Assembly: GCF_003751505.1 (NCBI RefSeq)
Contig: NZ_RJVB01000001.1
Location: 622,027 to 686,026 of the forward strand
Origin: Erwinia sp. JUb26
GTDB lineage: Bacteria > Pseudomonadota > Gammaproteobacteria > Enterobacterales > Enterobacteriaceae
Direction: 5' to 3'
DNA: 64,000 bases
The notes below the pieces were generated by a model. It was given only the letters and a program-made list of their open reading frames with translations, did not search any database and was not told where the DNA came from. A program made the translations under genes and the position numbers. Below are positions 32,212 through 41,663 of the stretch, in pieces. Every line of letters starts with the position of its first letter. Positions within the stretch are counted from its first letter, which is position 1.

Positions 32212-33441
32212 TTAATGCCCCATTCGCGCTCCCTTTCGAAAGCCATGCTGTCTTGCCCGCCAGGTAATAACAAAAGCGACGACCAGTAACAGAATCAGTG
32301 CCGGCGGCAGCGCCGGTGATCCCCAGTTATCCAGCAGGATCCCACCGGTGATACCCGCCGCCGCAATCGCCCCATTCCATGCCACCACGTTCATCGACAG
32401 CGCGATGTCCGCACCCTCGCCTGCCGTATCGGCCAGCGCGGTCTGTAGCAGCGTGGCCGCGCCGCCAAAGCTCAATCCCCAGACCGCCACACCGAGGTAG
32501 ATCGCTACAGGCTGCTGAGAAAAGAACATAAAGATCAGTGAAACCAGCGCAAATACCGCAAGGCTGACCAGTACGCTGCTGCGCAGATGTCGATCCACCA
32601 ACTTCCCGGTGACGGCAATCGCCAACAGCGCGGACAGCCCAAAGATCAGCAGCATAGTATCAACGGAGGATGCCAGACCTGCGGATGCGAGGAACGGCGC
32701 AATATAGGTATAGAGAATGTTATGCGCAAGCATCCAGACAATGACCACGGCAAGCACCGGTCGCACTCCCTTCGTAGTTAACACCTGACGTAGCGGCATA
32801 CGTTCATGGCGCGACTGCCCCGGATAATCAGGCACTTTGGCCAGCACCCAGACTGCCAGTATGATGGTCAGGGCGGAGATGGCCGAAAAAATGCTGCGCC
32901 AGCCAATTATGCCGCCAAGCCAGGTACCCAGCGGCAATCCCACGGATAAGGCGATCGGCGTCCCGACCATCGCTATGGCCATCGCTTTCCCCTGCTGATG
33001 AACGGCCACCATCCGCCGCGCGTAACCGGCAAGCAGACTCCACGACAGCCCGGCTGCCATGCCCGCAAAGAAGCGTGCGGCAAGGGTCAGCCAGTAGTTT
33101 GAGGACCATGCGGTAATGCTGTTGAAAATAAAAAATCCCGCGATCGCAAGTAAAAGCACATTCCTGCGGCGCCAGCTCTGGGTGGCAATGGTCAACGGAA
33201 TGGCGGCCAGCAGCGATCCCAGAGCGTAGGCCGTTACGGTTTGCCCAGCCAGTGAGTTTGAAATGTTCAGCCCTGCCGCCATCTGCGGCAGTAATCCCGC
33301 AGGCAGGGTCTCCGTGATGATGCAGATAAATCCCGTCATCGCCAGCGCCAGCAGCGCGGAAACCGGCAGTGCCTGCGCTTCAGTGTGCGATCGTGAAGCG
33401 GCTTTTTCAGTGGAACAAGGTAAAGCGAGTTCTTTCTCCAT
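32212..33441 (-). CDS. MFS efflux transporter (DHA1/SotB-like)
   Basis: A 409-residue, 12-helix transporter. The N-terminal half has ITETLPAGLLPQMAAGLNIS and ARFFAGMAAGLSWSLLAGYARRM, as in sugar-efflux and drug-efflux members of the DHA1 family (SotB, YdhP). A TetR-type repressor gene is divergent, and the gap between them holds repeated ATCGATCGGTA elements, so the pump is probably repressed until its ligand arrives. The natural substrate is unknown. Part of its N-terminal tail is hydrophilic. Confidence 0.87.
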   Translation of the reverse strand: MEKELALPCSTEKAASRSHTEAQALPVSALLALAMTGFICIITETLPAGLLPQMAAGLNISNSLAGQTVTAYALGSLLAAIPLTIATQSWRRRNVLLLAIAGFFIFNSITAWSSNYWLTLAARFFAGMAAGLSWSLLAGYARRMVAVHQQGKAMAIAMVGTPIALSVGLPLGTWLGGIIGWRSIFSAISALTIILAVWVLAKVPDYPGQSRHERMPLRQVLTTKGVRPVLAVVIVWMLAHNILYTYIAPFLASAGLASSVDTMLLIFGLSALLAIAVTGKLVDRHLRSSVLVSLAVFALVSLIFMFFSQQPVAIYLGVAVWGLSFGGAATLLQTALADTAGEGADIALSMNVVAWNGAIAAAGITGGILLDNWGSPALPPALILLLVVAFVITWRARQHGFRKGARMGH

Positions 33442-33455
33442 ACGTCCTTCTCATT

Positions 33456-33630
33456 TAGTATATGTATCGATCGGTATATATTTGGCGATGAATCATCCCT
33501 CAGCCACTCAAATTAACCGGCCGATAGCTGATTGGTTATTGATAACTCTCTGGTCATCCCACTTAAGTATCGATCGGTACATTAGTGGGTGGCAATTTTT
33601 TTGTCAACGAGATATGTATCGTTTAGTATA
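33456..33630. promoter_or_regulatory. TetR operator region with repeated GTATCGATCGGTA elements
   Basis: Near-palindromic TGTATCGATCGGTATA (33463-33478) lies next to the MFS start and GTATCGATCGGTAC (33567-33580) lies in the middle of the gap. A partial copy TATGTATCG is at 33613-33621, just before the TetR gene. TTAGTATA also occurs twice (33456 and 33623). The layout suggests autoregulation plus repression of the pump. Confidence 0.6.
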
Positions 33631-33662
33631 GTAATGCGCACACGCGGGTAACGGAGGAAGAA

Positions 33663-34271
33663 ATGGCCACGATGGGACGACCAAGAACGTTTGACAGGGA
33701 TAAAGCGATTGATGATGCCATGCACCTGTTCTGGCAGCACGGTTACGAGTCAACATCACTCGCCCAGCTCAAGGCCGCGATTAACAGTGGCATCTCCGCG
33801 CCCAGCTTCTATGCGGCGTTTGGGTCAAAAGAGGCGCTGTTTCGCGAGTGCGTACAGAGATATCTGGCCACCTACGGACAGGTTACCGAATTTCTATGGG
33901 ATCGCCGTTTGTCACCGCGTGAAGCGGTAGAAACCACGCTGCGATCGTCAGCAAAAATGCAGTTTGATCCCCGCCATCCACCGGGATGTATGGTGGCATT
34001 GGGCACGATGAGTGCGACCTCCGCCGAGCACGCCGATGTTGTCGAGCCGCTGGCCCGCTCGCGTAACCGGACCAGTGAAGGGATCCTGTCCGCTTTTCAG
34101 CGCGCTGTTGCCAGCGGAGAGCTGAAAAAGGAGACTGACGTTACCACCCTCGCCATGCTGTTCACCACGTTCCTGTTCGGAATCTCTATCCAGGCACGAG
34201 ATGGCGCCAGCCTCGATCGGCTCAATAGCGCGATTACTCAGATCATGCAGCTATGGGATGCCTCAGTATAA
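33663..34271 (+). CDS. TetR/AcrR-family repressor
   Basis: The 202-residue protein has an N-terminal HTH at about residues 10-55 (FDRDKAIDDAMHLFWQHGYE, then FYAAFGSKEALFREC). The helical C-terminal ligand domain is of the YfiR/TetR_C type (HPPGCMVALGTMSATSAEHA). It is divergent from the MFS efflux gene and probably controls it. An AGGAAG ribosome-binding site is 1-2 codons upstream of the ATG. The convergent DUF1275 gene ends 2 bp after its stop. Confidence 0.9.
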   Translation: MATMGRPRTFDRDKAIDDAMHLFWQHGYESTSLAQLKAAINSGISAPSFYAAFGSKEALFRECVQRYLATYGQVTEFLWDRRLSPREAVETTLRSSAKMQFDPRHPPGCMVALGTMSATSAEHADVVEPLARSRNRTSEGILSAFQRAVASGELKKETDVTTLAMLFTTFLFGISIQARDGASLDRLNSAITQIMQLWDASV

Positions 34272-34272
34272 A

Positions 34273-35022
34273 TTAGCAGGGACTTAAGCCGCGCCGCCTT
34301 ACCTGATAAACCGTCGCGGAAATTGACAGCATCGCGACCAGAGTCAGGAAAATACCCATCGCAATCATGGAATTAAAACCAAACAGCTGGAACAGCAGCA
34401 GGCCGCAGATGCCGCCGCCCAGGAAGGATACAATGGTTACCAAATGAGTAAAAAGCTGGCTGCTGTGCCCCCGGAGGTCGCGCGATGGATCCCTGCGCAG
34501 GCTGACGCACAGCAGCGACCCCAGCGCGATACCGGCATCGGTCAGCGTGCCGGTGATATGCGTTGAGCGCACTCGCCCGTTAGAGAGCTGCGTGGAGGTT
34601 GAGTTGTGCAGGCCCATCAGAAAGCCGAGAAACACAATCACTTCACGGTTGTTAGCGTGGGAGTAGTAGAACTTTTCAAACAGCGACATCATTGCCAGAG
34701 CGATCCCCTCTAGCAGCAGAATAATGCTGAATATCGTTCGGATATTATTTCGGATGCCGCTAATTACCAGCATCCGCGAGGCCATTGACCCGACAACGAA
34801 GGCGATAATAATTGCGGCAAGAAACGATAAATCACCTAAATCAGAATTAGAGACTTCAGAAGAAATCTGCGAGGTATTTCCTGACATATGGGAGGGAAAT
34901 ATACCAAAAGCGCCCAGTGCCATCGCGTTGAGAATACCGGCAGTGGTCGCTAATAATAAGGCTAAATTACGGTCTTCATTGTGCGTTCGGCCCTTCTTTC
35001 GCTTTATGAGCATCTGCAACAT
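34273..35022 (-). CDS. DUF1275 (YoaK-like) membrane protein
   Basis: From ATG 35022 (GGAG 9 bp upstream) the protein has 249 residues; an in-frame ATG at 35067 would add 15. Six or seven membrane helices are present with family blocks such as AGILNAMALGAFGIFPSHMSGNTSQIS, FLGFLMGLHNSTST and STHITGTLTDAGIALG. These belong to the DUF1275/YoaK family, whose function is not established. It is a single gene, convergent with TetR. Confidence 0.82.
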   Translation of the reverse strand: MLQMLIKRKKGRTHNEDRNLALLLATTAGILNAMALGAFGIFPSHMSGNTSQISSEVSNSDLGDLSFLAAIIIAFVVGSMASRMLVISGIRNNIRTIFSIILLLEGIALAMMSLFEKFYYSHANNREVIVFLGFLMGLHNSTSTQLSNGRVRSTHITGTLTDAGIALGSLLCVSLRRDPSRDLRGHSSQLFTHLVTIVSFLGGGICGLLLFQLFGFNSMIAMGIFLTLVAMLSISATVYQVRRRGLSPC

Positions 35023-35208
35023 CGTTAACGTCTCCACAGGTGTTGCTTCATTCAGGGCATACAGCATACCCTCTTGAACGCTGAGTATAGGGCATGATTG
35101 CGGGGTTAACCGGCATAAATAGATAATTCCTATGCCTGAAAGGCGCAATGAAAATTAATAAAAAGTTAGTTAAGTTAATGTCAATAAATAAGCCTGCCTG
35201 GACGGATA

Positions 35209-35976
35209 TTACTCCTTTTCAATACCGCTTTCTGGCGCCAGCGCATTAGCGAGTGCCGGGTCAAACAGCGATAAACTTTCAATCTGTGAAACCAGGATAA
35301 CCTTGCGGAATGACAGTACGTTTTTGGGCTGCGAGGTGAAATCAATCCCATGCTGTTCATACCAGTGGCTGTAATTATGCTCGATCGCCAGCTTTAAGGT
35401 TCTCGAATCGCGATAGCCGCTCAGCATCGGGATCAGGACAATATTGGCCGTCCCTTCGTTTTCAAAGGTGGCCGCATGGATCATCCCGATGTAGATCCGG
35501 CGAGACTTGAGCGTCACCCAGGCCAGTTCGCCCTCTTCCATGCATTGAAAAAGCAGCTGTTCGAGGCCGTTAGAGCGTGATAGCCGCTGATAGAGATCCT
35601 TCCTGCTACCGGCATTCAACCTGGCGCTGCCCGCCCAGTTTGAGCGATAAAGGCAAAAGATAATTGCCAGCCCCAGCATGATCACCACGGGTGCCTGGAT
35701 GCCCAGAAAACTCCAGGTCATAAACTCACTGTGAAGGCTGAGATGCGCGGCGGGTGCGGGATTTAGCAGATTATTTATCGTGGAAATAGTCAGTAAACCA
35801 AGCCATATAATAGCGGTCGCCAGTACGCCCTGTAATACGAATATGCAGCCGTACAGCGCCACAAGGAAGTATACGTCCCAGCCGAATGAGCGTTTAATTT
35901 TAATCCGCGTAGAGAGGTCACGGCTGGTATACCAGTATCCACAAACCATCAGCACCATAAAAATCGCGGTACCCAT
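35209..35976 (-). CDS. Hypothetical membrane protein with cytoplasmic C-terminal domain
   Basis: This 255-residue protein is of unrecognised function. It has a hydrophobic segment at the start, two more at about residues 35-65 and 90-110, then a soluble region of about 140 residues. The soluble part contains a beta-rich stretch (WVTLKSRRIYIGMIHAATFE ... ANIVLIPMLSGYRDSRTLKL) that could be a small barrel; it brings the DUF6338 group to mind, but this is uncertain. Its ATG directly follows the stop of a short upstream gene, so the two are co-translated. Confidence 0.65.
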   Translation of the reverse strand: MGTAIFMVLMVCGYWYTSRDLSTRIKIKRSFGWDVYFLVALYGCIFVLQGVLATAIIWLGLLTISTINNLLNPAPAAHLSLHSEFMTWSFLGIQAPVVIMLGLAIIFCLYRSNWAGSARLNAGSRKDLYQRLSRSNGLEQLLFQCMEEGELAWVTLKSRRIYIGMIHAATFENEGTANIVLIPMLSGYRDSRTLKLAIEHNYSHWYEQHGIDFTSQPKNVLSFRKVILVSQIESLSLFDPALANALAPESGIEKE

Positions 35977-36174
35977 TCAGACATCCTTTAACGTGTGGAC
36001 GTGCTGAAAGAAACTCTCCTGCACTTCCGGGCTGGTCGGATTAACGGAGACATTGCCGTCTTCATCAACGATGATGCGATCGCCCTCCTGAATAGATTCC
36101 ATAATATCCTGGCGGCTCATCACCTGAAGCAGCGATTCGGGGCTGGCAAACAGTGAGGAAAATAAGTTTTTCAT
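35977..36174 (-). CDS. Small hypothetical protein, co-transcribed with the membrane protein
   Basis: ATG 36174 gives 65 residues (MKNLFSSLFASPESLLQVMS ...). It is soluble and acidic, with a short beta-hairpin-like segment (GDRIIVDEDGNVSV). No family is recognised. The upstream extension of the frame has no supporting signal. Its stop is immediately followed by the ATG of the membrane protein gene, which suggests a functional pair. No strong ribosome-binding site is visible before it. Confidence 0.5.
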   Translation of the reverse strand: MKNLFSSLFASPESLLQVMSRQDIMESIQEGDRIIVDEDGNVSVNPTSPEVQESFFQHVHTLKDV

Positions 36175-36276
36175 ATTAAGAGGACAAATCCTTGTGACAA
36201 AACTGAATAGAACAGTATGGCACTTGATGACGGATATCACCGGGCCTGTCACCTGTTTAAAGATTTATCTCAGGTT

Positions 36277-36308
36277 CCCGGTCCTGATTGCGGTCATTCA
36301 GGACCGGG
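36277..36308. terminator. Strong GC-rich hairpin after the MetC-like gene
   Basis: An 11-bp perfect stem (CCCGGTCCTGA with TCAGGACCGGG) around a 10-base loop lies about 45 bp beyond the MetC-like stop. Neither side has a clear T-run, so it may be a 3'-end stabiliser or a weak terminator. Confidence 0.5.
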
Positions 36309-36352
36309 AGGTAAACGTTAATCTACCGCATTAATCACCTTCTGAAACGCCA

Positions 36353-37531
36353 TCACTTCGCATGCAGGCGGTCGAGGCCCGCGCGTAAATCTGCCATCAG
36401 GTCCTGCGGATCCTCCAGGCCAATTTGCAGGCGTAGCGTGGCACCCTGCTCCTTCCACTGCGTTGCGGTACGGTACTCCCGGCAGTTGAACGGGATGATC
36501 AGGCTTTCAAATCCGCCCCATGAGTAGCCCATGCCGAACAGTTCAAGACCGTCAAGCAGTCGGGTGACTGCGGGTTTATCGAACGCCGGGTCGAGGACGA
36601 TCGAGAACAGCCCTGTTGAACCGCTAAAGTCGCGCTTCCACAGGTGGTGCCCGGGGCAGCTCTCGAAGGCGGGATGTAAGATGGTCTTCACCTCCGGCTG
36701 CTCCGCCAGCCAGGTCGCCATATTCAGCGCACGCGTTTCCGCTTCCTTCAGGCGGATATGCAGCGTTCTCAGCCCCCGCAGCGCCAGGAAACAGTCTTCC
36801 GCGCCGGGTAGCATCGCCATGCTGTCATAGGTAGCCCGCAGATCGGGCCAGGTTTCGGCATTGGCGCTCACCATCCCCATCAGCAAATCGGAGTGGCCGC
36901 TCAGGTACTTGGTTCCCGCCTCTACAGAGAGATCGCAGCCGTGGCGGTGCGCCTGGAAGAACACCGGCGTGGCCCAGGTATTGTCGATAATCGTTTTAAT
37001 TCCGCGCTCGCGGGCGATGCGGGTCATCAGCGGCACATCCTGAATCTCAAAGGTTTGTGACCCCGGCGATTCCAGGAACAGCGTGGTGGTTTCCGGCCGC
37101 AGCAGGTTGACAATACCTTCCCCGATTAGCGGATCGTAATAATCTGTCGTCACGCCGAATTTTTTCAGCGTCAGATCGCAAAAGTTTCGCGTGGGTCGGT
37201 AAACCGTATCCGGCATCAGCAGATGATCGCCCGCCTTCAGCGTGGTCATCAGCGCCAGCGCCACGGCTCCCAGACCGGAGGGTGACATCACCGTTCCCGC
37301 CGCACCCGCCAGCTCGGTCCAGGCGTCTTCAAGATTTTTAATCGTTGGCGTTCCCAGCGTGCCGTAGGCGAACTCTGCCCGGCTGTGTTCAAGATCCTCC
37401 ACGCTGTTAAACACAACCGTTGAACCGCGATATACCGGGCAGTTGACGAAGCCCCGCTGATCCTGCGTGTTTCTGCCGATCTGTGTCAGTCGGGTTGCTA
37501 AGGTTAATTTTTCGGATTTCATGTCTTTCAT
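36353..37531 (-). CDS. Cystathionine beta-lyase-like PLP enzyme (MetC family)
   Basis: From ATG 37531 the protein has 392 residues. It carries the PLP lysine in EAGTKYLSGHSDLLMG, the DNTWATPVFF segment with the PLP-binding Asp, LESPGSQTFEIQDVP, and the C-terminal MGYSWGGFESLIIPF and LRLQIGLEDPQDLMADL motifs of the Cys/Met-metabolism family, closest to MetC. It would cleave cystathionine or other cysteine S-conjugates. It is 29 bp after an amino-acid permease gene, with a LysR gene further upstream, so it looks like a catabolic copy acting on an imported sulphur amino acid rather than the biosynthetic gene. Confidence 0.86.
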   Translation of the reverse strand: MKDMKSEKLTLATRLTQIGRNTQDQRGFVNCPVYRGSTVVFNSVEDLEHSRAEFAYGTLGTPTIKNLEDAWTELAGAAGTVMSPSGLGAVALALMTTLKAGDHLLMPDTVYRPTRNFCDLTLKKFGVTTDYYDPLIGEGIVNLLRPETTTLFLESPGSQTFEIQDVPLMTRIARERGIKTIIDNTWATPVFFQAHRHGCDLSVEAGTKYLSGHSDLLMGMVSANAETWPDLRATYDSMAMLPGAEDCFLALRGLRTLHIRLKEAETRALNMATWLAEQPEVKTILHPAFESCPGHHLWKRDFSGSTGLFSIVLDPAFDKPAVTRLLDGLELFGMGYSWGGFESLIIPFNCREYRTATQWKEQGATLRLQIGLEDPQDLMADLRAGLDRLHAK

Positions 37532-37572
37532 AGTTACGTCCATTTAGTGTGCCACCAGCCTCTGCCAGCGAA

Positions 37573-38847
37573 TTATTCGACGAATTTTAAAAAAGGCGAT
37601 ATGCACAGGAGGATGCCATAGAAGGCAATATAGTAATTCCGTTTAGCCCGAAGGTTTTCCAGCGCGGGAACCTTCGCCACCAGATAAAAGGGAATTAAAC
37701 AGGCCACCAGCCCGAATATCGGCCCGGAAATTTGCATCAGCAGCATGACGGAAAAATCAAAGCTGACCCAAACCCAGAGGAAAATGACAATGCCGATTGC
37801 AACGGTGAAGGATAATTTCGCCCGGTTAACCTTATCCGTGCCGGCAATCCGTGAAATCAGATTTACCGCCAGGCCGACAACGGCCTCTTTAAACCCCAGA
37901 TAAATACTGAAGAATGCGGTCAGGATGGCGAAAATATTCAGCGTTACCGACAGAATATTAACCAGATCGCCCGGCATAATTTGTGAAGCCAGCGCCAGCG
38001 CGGAGATATTCTGATCTAAAGCCGAAATCGCTTCTTCTTTGGTGATGGCAAAACTAAAGGAGAATGCAAAGAACAGCACGCTGACCGCCAGCACGATATA
38101 GGCAATGCGCGTTGCCCTGACCGCACGATATGAGGCCACCAGCGGGTCGCGTTCTACCTTGCGAAAAGCGATATTCATCGGATTGAGGATCTGCACAAAC
38201 AGGATGGAAAACAGCGTAAACGGCAGCGTCAGCAGGACATCGCGTAAAAATGTCAGCAGCGGTGGGAACGCCGAAATGTTGCTCAGGCTCCAGTAAGGCA
38301 TCATGACCAGACCCAGGAATACAATCACCCCCAGCTTGAACAGAATCATCGGCCCGGATATACGAAACAGCAGCCTTTCCCCCTGATTCGCAATCGCGAC
38401 GATGATCGCCAGCAGGATTAACGGATACCAGCTGGTCTTTGAAAGGAACGTTTCGGTAAGCCGGTAGCTGTGCAAATACGTGGCGCTGTCGTTGACCAGG
38501 CTCATCGAATAATTGAGAATGCCCATCAGCAGCATCAGGAAATAGGCGATTCCCAGCAGGCCCCCCCAGTTCTTCCCCAGATACTGGGTAATAATTTCGG
38601 CGTAGCTGTCACAGGATTTGGTCTGCGTGAGCGTTTTCAGATACAGATCCTGCAGCCAGTAAATTGCCGGATAGCTCAGTATAATGGCAAAAACGAAGAC
38701 CCAAATCCCCTTCACACCGGCCTGAATGGGCATATAAATAATCCCTGCGCCAATCGCCATGCCAATACATAACACCACCCAGCCCAGATCGTAACGGGTG
38801 AATGGGATCTTATAATTATTTACCGCCTCTTCACTATTTATCGTCAT
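37573..38847 (-). CDS. HAAAP-family amino-acid:H+ symporter
   Basis: ATG 38847 (GAGG 7 bp upstream) gives 424 residues. Eleven helices are expected, starting with LGWVVLCIGMAIGAGIIYMP, the first-helix motif of the hydroxy/aromatic amino acid permease family (SdaC, TdcC, YhaO). Other blocks are TLPFTLFSILFVQILNPMNIAFR and AILTAFFSIYLGFKEAV. It precedes the MetC-like lyase gene in one operon, so a beta-substituted amino acid such as cysteine, cystathionine or serine is a plausible substrate. Confidence 0.86.
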   Translation of the reverse strand: MTINSEEAVNNYKIPFTRYDLGWVVLCIGMAIGAGIIYMPIQAGVKGIWVFVFAIILSYPAIYWLQDLYLKTLTQTKSCDSYAEIITQYLGKNWGGLLGIAYFLMLLMGILNYSMSLVNDSATYLHSYRLTETFLSKTSWYPLILLAIIVAIANQGERLLFRISGPMILFKLGVIVFLGLVMMPYWSLSNISAFPPLLTFLRDVLLTLPFTLFSILFVQILNPMNIAFRKVERDPLVASYRAVRATRIAYIVLAVSVLFFAFSFSFAITKEEAISALDQNISALALASQIMPGDLVNILSVTLNIFAILTAFFSIYLGFKEAVVGLAVNLISRIAGTDKVNRAKLSFTVAIGIVIFLWVWVSFDFSVMLLMQISGPIFGLVACLIPFYLVAKVPALENLRAKRNYYIAFYGILLCISPFLKFVE

Positions 38848-39036
38848 TTTAAACCTCGGTTCAAGAGACATACCTGCGAATGTTCTGCATTGCAGAAAAC
38901 CGCAGTGAAATAGAACTCGCGTCAGAAGTTTTTACTCCTTCGTTCCGCAGACTTATATTCCGTGAACGGCGATCGTTTGCCATGAAGTGTTTTTCACGGC
39001 AAAGATGATTTGTGACAGGCGCGGCTTTATGGCCGT

Positions 39037-39996
39037 CTACTGTGAATACGGTTCACAGTTAGTGTCGCGGGGAGTGATTGTCTGATCACAGTTTTTCGTC
39101 AGCCGGTTCTGAATAAAGGCCAGAAAAAGGCGCAGCGTTTTGTTCTCTTTGGCCGAATGACGGATCCTCGCCTGCAGCTGGTGAGTCACCCCGGGATCGT
39201 ACTCAGACAGCACCCGGACGAGTTTGCCGCCGTGAATGTAATGACTCGCCAGATAGTCCGGCAGGCAGGCCACCCCCCCATGCAGCAGCGCCCTCTGCAA
39301 AAGCAACAGGCTCGAATTACAGGAAAGATGCGGGGTCACCGCCACCGCTTCACTCTTTGCATGCTGACGAAACATCCATTTACCCTCGTGCGTCATCTGC
39401 GGATACACCAGGCAGTGGTGAAAGCGTAAATCGGCAGGAACGGTAATCGGCGGATGGCGGCGTAAATAGTCGGGGGAAGCACAGTAGAACCAGCGGATAT
39501 CCATCAGCGGCTCCGCATCATCGTTCTGCGTCACCGCCTCGGAGGTAATTCTGAACGCCACGTCGATATCTTCGCGTTCAAGGTTGATAAAGCGATCGTC
39601 GAGCATAACGTCAATACTGACGCCCGGATACAGCGCCTGAAAATCCCCCGACAGTCTGGGAATATGCGTACAGCCAAAGGCCAGCGAACAGCTGATGCGC
39701 AGGGTTTCGCCCTGCATGCCCGGTAAGCGGCTGCCGTCGGCAATACTTTCAATATCGGCAATAACCCGCTGCGCCAGTTGCAGAATGCGGCGTCCATCGA
39801 GGGTCAGCTGGAAGGGGCGGCTCTCACGGTTGATTAACAGATGGCCGGTAATGCTTTCAAGCTGCGAAAGGCTTTTACTCACCGCGGAGGGCGTCAGCCC
39901 CAGCTCTCTGGCGGCCCGGGAAAGGTTGCCCGTTTCGGCGATTTTAATAAAGATCTGAAACTGATTCAGATAACCGGAAAGGTTTGGAATGTTCAT
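39037..39996 (-). CDS. LysR-family regulator
   Basis: The protein has 319 residues with an N-terminal HTH at about residues 12-70 (FIKIAETGNLSRAARELGLT, then PSAVSKSLSQLES) and an effector domain with SCSLAFGCTHIPRLSGDFQA and the CLVYPQ region. It lies on the same strand just upstream of the permease and MetC-like genes, with about 190 bp between, and may control them. The C-terminal tail is unusually polar. The effector is unknown. Confidence 0.87.
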   Translation of the reverse strand: MNIPNLSGYLNQFQIFIKIAETGNLSRAARELGLTPSAVSKSLSQLESITGHLLINRESRPFQLTLDGRRILQLAQRVIADIESIADGSRLPGMQGETLRISCSLAFGCTHIPRLSGDFQALYPGVSIDVMLDDRFINLEREDIDVAFRITSEAVTQNDDAEPLMDIRWFYCASPDYLRRHPPITVPADLRFHHCLVYPQMTHEGKWMFRQHAKSEAVAVTPHLSCNSSLLLLQRALLHGGVACLPDYLASHYIHGGKLVRVLSEYDPGVTHQLQARIRHSAKENKTLRLFLAFIQNRLTKNCDQTITPRDTNCEPYSQ

Positions 39997-40166
39997 TTAT
40001 CACCGTCGTGCGTTGATAAATGTGATATGCGGATGTCCCTGAAATGCATATTTATCTCTTTCTTCAATATAATCAGATATTAAAAATCGAGTCTAATCTA
40101 TCCCACACATTTTATGCAGTGTGTTATTTTCAACATGCAATGCAGATCATGCAATTTATAACGGAT

Positions 40167-40203
40167 GAAAAAATGGCCGTATCCGCTTAACGAATACGGC
40201 CAT
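40167..40203 (-). terminator. Rho-independent terminator of the Tat FAD oxidoreductase gene
   Basis: ATGGCCGTAT (40173-40182) pairs with ATACGGCCAT (40194-40203). On the minus strand the stem is followed by TTTTTTC. It lies just after the stop of the gene at 40227. Confidence 0.85.
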
Positions 40204-40226
40204 CAATAACGTGCCGGGGGGCTGAC

Positions 40227-41663
40227 TTAGGCTTCCTCCCCCGCGTCGTGCATCCCTTTACGCAGGGTGAAGTTTACGCCCATAGTCAACAGCGGTTCCG
40301 GTGGGTTCCACTCTGGTTTTGGCAGCGACAGTAGGAAGTTGATGGTGTCGTTGCTTTTGCCCGCCAGCCAGTCGGCCAGCATGGTGCCCATCGCGGTGCC
40401 GCGCACGGTACCCAGCCCGTTACAGCCCAGCGAGCCGTAAACGTTCTTTCTCAGTTCGCCGAACAGGCTTGAACCGTTACGGGTCATCCCCAGGCCACCG
40501 CCCCATGTATGTTCGAAATTCACATCCTGCAGCGTTGGGAAACGGCGCTCAAACGACTGACGGTGGTTTGAGCGATACTTCTCGGTATAGCCCGGTTTGT
40601 AGCGTCCGTCCGAGTTAAAGCTGAAGCTGTTACGGATCAGGATGCGGTTATCGTGGGTACGACGCGAGGTGGTACCGAACGGGTCGGCCGGGATCACGCC
40701 CCAGAACTCCTGACCGCCAATGCTGTCCTGCTCCGCTTTGGTCAGCGGACGCGTCAGGCTGCCATAGGTGAAGATCGGGAAAATAGTGCGTTCGCCAAAA
40801 CCAAAGTGCGTACCAAACGCATTGTTGGCGAGGATCAGCTTGTCGGCAAAGATACGGCCCGTTGCGTGATGCAGCACGATTTCCGGCTCATATTCAATGG
40901 CGGTGATCGGCGTCTCTTCATACAGCTTGACGTTGGCCGGCAGGCTGTCCGCCAGGCCCTTCACCAGTCCTGATGGCTGAACCAGGATGGTGCCCGGGGT
41001 GTACAGTGCCTTACGGTAGAATTTGGTGCCGAGATGGTCAGGCAGATCCTTACCTTCGATGATCTTGCAAGGCTGTCCCAGCGACTCCAGGCCGCCGCGA
41101 TAGGCTTCCAGCACCGCGATACCGCTGTCTTCCACCGCGGCCTGATATTTACCTGAGTGGCGCATCTGCGCATCAACGATGTTGTGCTCTTCCACCTGCT
41201 CTTTCAGGATCCGCTGGCCGGTCTGATTCAGGTTCAGGATATTACGGGCAATTTTCTTATCGCCGATATAGTCCGGCGCGCCGATATCGTGGGGTACGTC
41301 GATCAGGAATCCGGCGTTACGGCCCGAAGTACCGAAGCCAACCTGCTGGGCTTCGACAAGGATAATCTGGTCATCCGGGAAGTTCAGCGCCAGCTGGCGT
41401 GCGGCGGCCAGGCCGGTAAAGCCGGCGCCAATCACCACCCACGGTGCCTTCGCATCGCCCACCAGCGCAGGCTGCGGCTGACGTTTACGGCTGGTGTGGA
41501 ACCAGCCCGGCGTCGGGTCGTCTGAAGGCAGCGCATCAATTTTCAGCAACGAATCCGGTGCGGCGGGAAGATTGTCGGTCAGCAGGGAAGCTCCCCCTCC
41601 CGCTGCAACGATACCCGCGCCAATACCGGTACCAACCAGCAATTTTCTTCGTGAAATACCCAT
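40227..41663 (-). CDS. Tat-exported FAD-dependent oxidoreductase (DAO family, PuuB/DadA-like)
   Basis: A 478-residue protein whose N-terminus is a twin-arginine signal (MGISRRKLLVGTGIGAGIVA). After it come a FAD Rossmann motif (WVVIGAGFTGLAAARQLAL) and the DAO-family segments LVEAQQVGFGTSGRNAGFL, PSGLVKGLADSLPA and a C-terminal GCNGLGTVRGTAMGTMLADW. It should oxidise an amine or amino acid in the periplasm. Export of such a flavoenzyme is less common than the cytoplasmic PuuB type. It stands alone, with its own terminator. The substrate is unknown. Confidence 0.86.
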   Translation of the reverse strand: MGISRRKLLVGTGIGAGIVAAGGGASLLTDNLPAAPDSLLKIDALPSDDPTPGWFHTSRKRQPQPALVGDAKAPWVVIGAGFTGLAAARQLALNFPDDQIILVEAQQVGFGTSGRNAGFLIDVPHDIGAPDYIGDKKIARNILNLNQTGQRILKEQVEEHNIVDAQMRHSGKYQAAVEDSGIAVLEAYRGGLESLGQPCKIIEGKDLPDHLGTKFYRKALYTPGTILVQPSGLVKGLADSLPANVKLYEETPITAIEYEPEIVLHHATGRIFADKLILANNAFGTHFGFGERTIFPIFTYGSLTRPLTKAEQDSIGGQEFWGVIPADPFGTTSRRTHDNRILIRNSFSFNSDGRYKPGYTEKYRSNHRQSFERRFPTLQDVNFEHTWGGGLGMTRNGSSLFGELRKNVYGSLGCNGLGTVRGTAMGTMLADWLAGKSNDTINFLLSLPKPEWNPPEPLLTMGVNFTLRKGMHDAGEEA

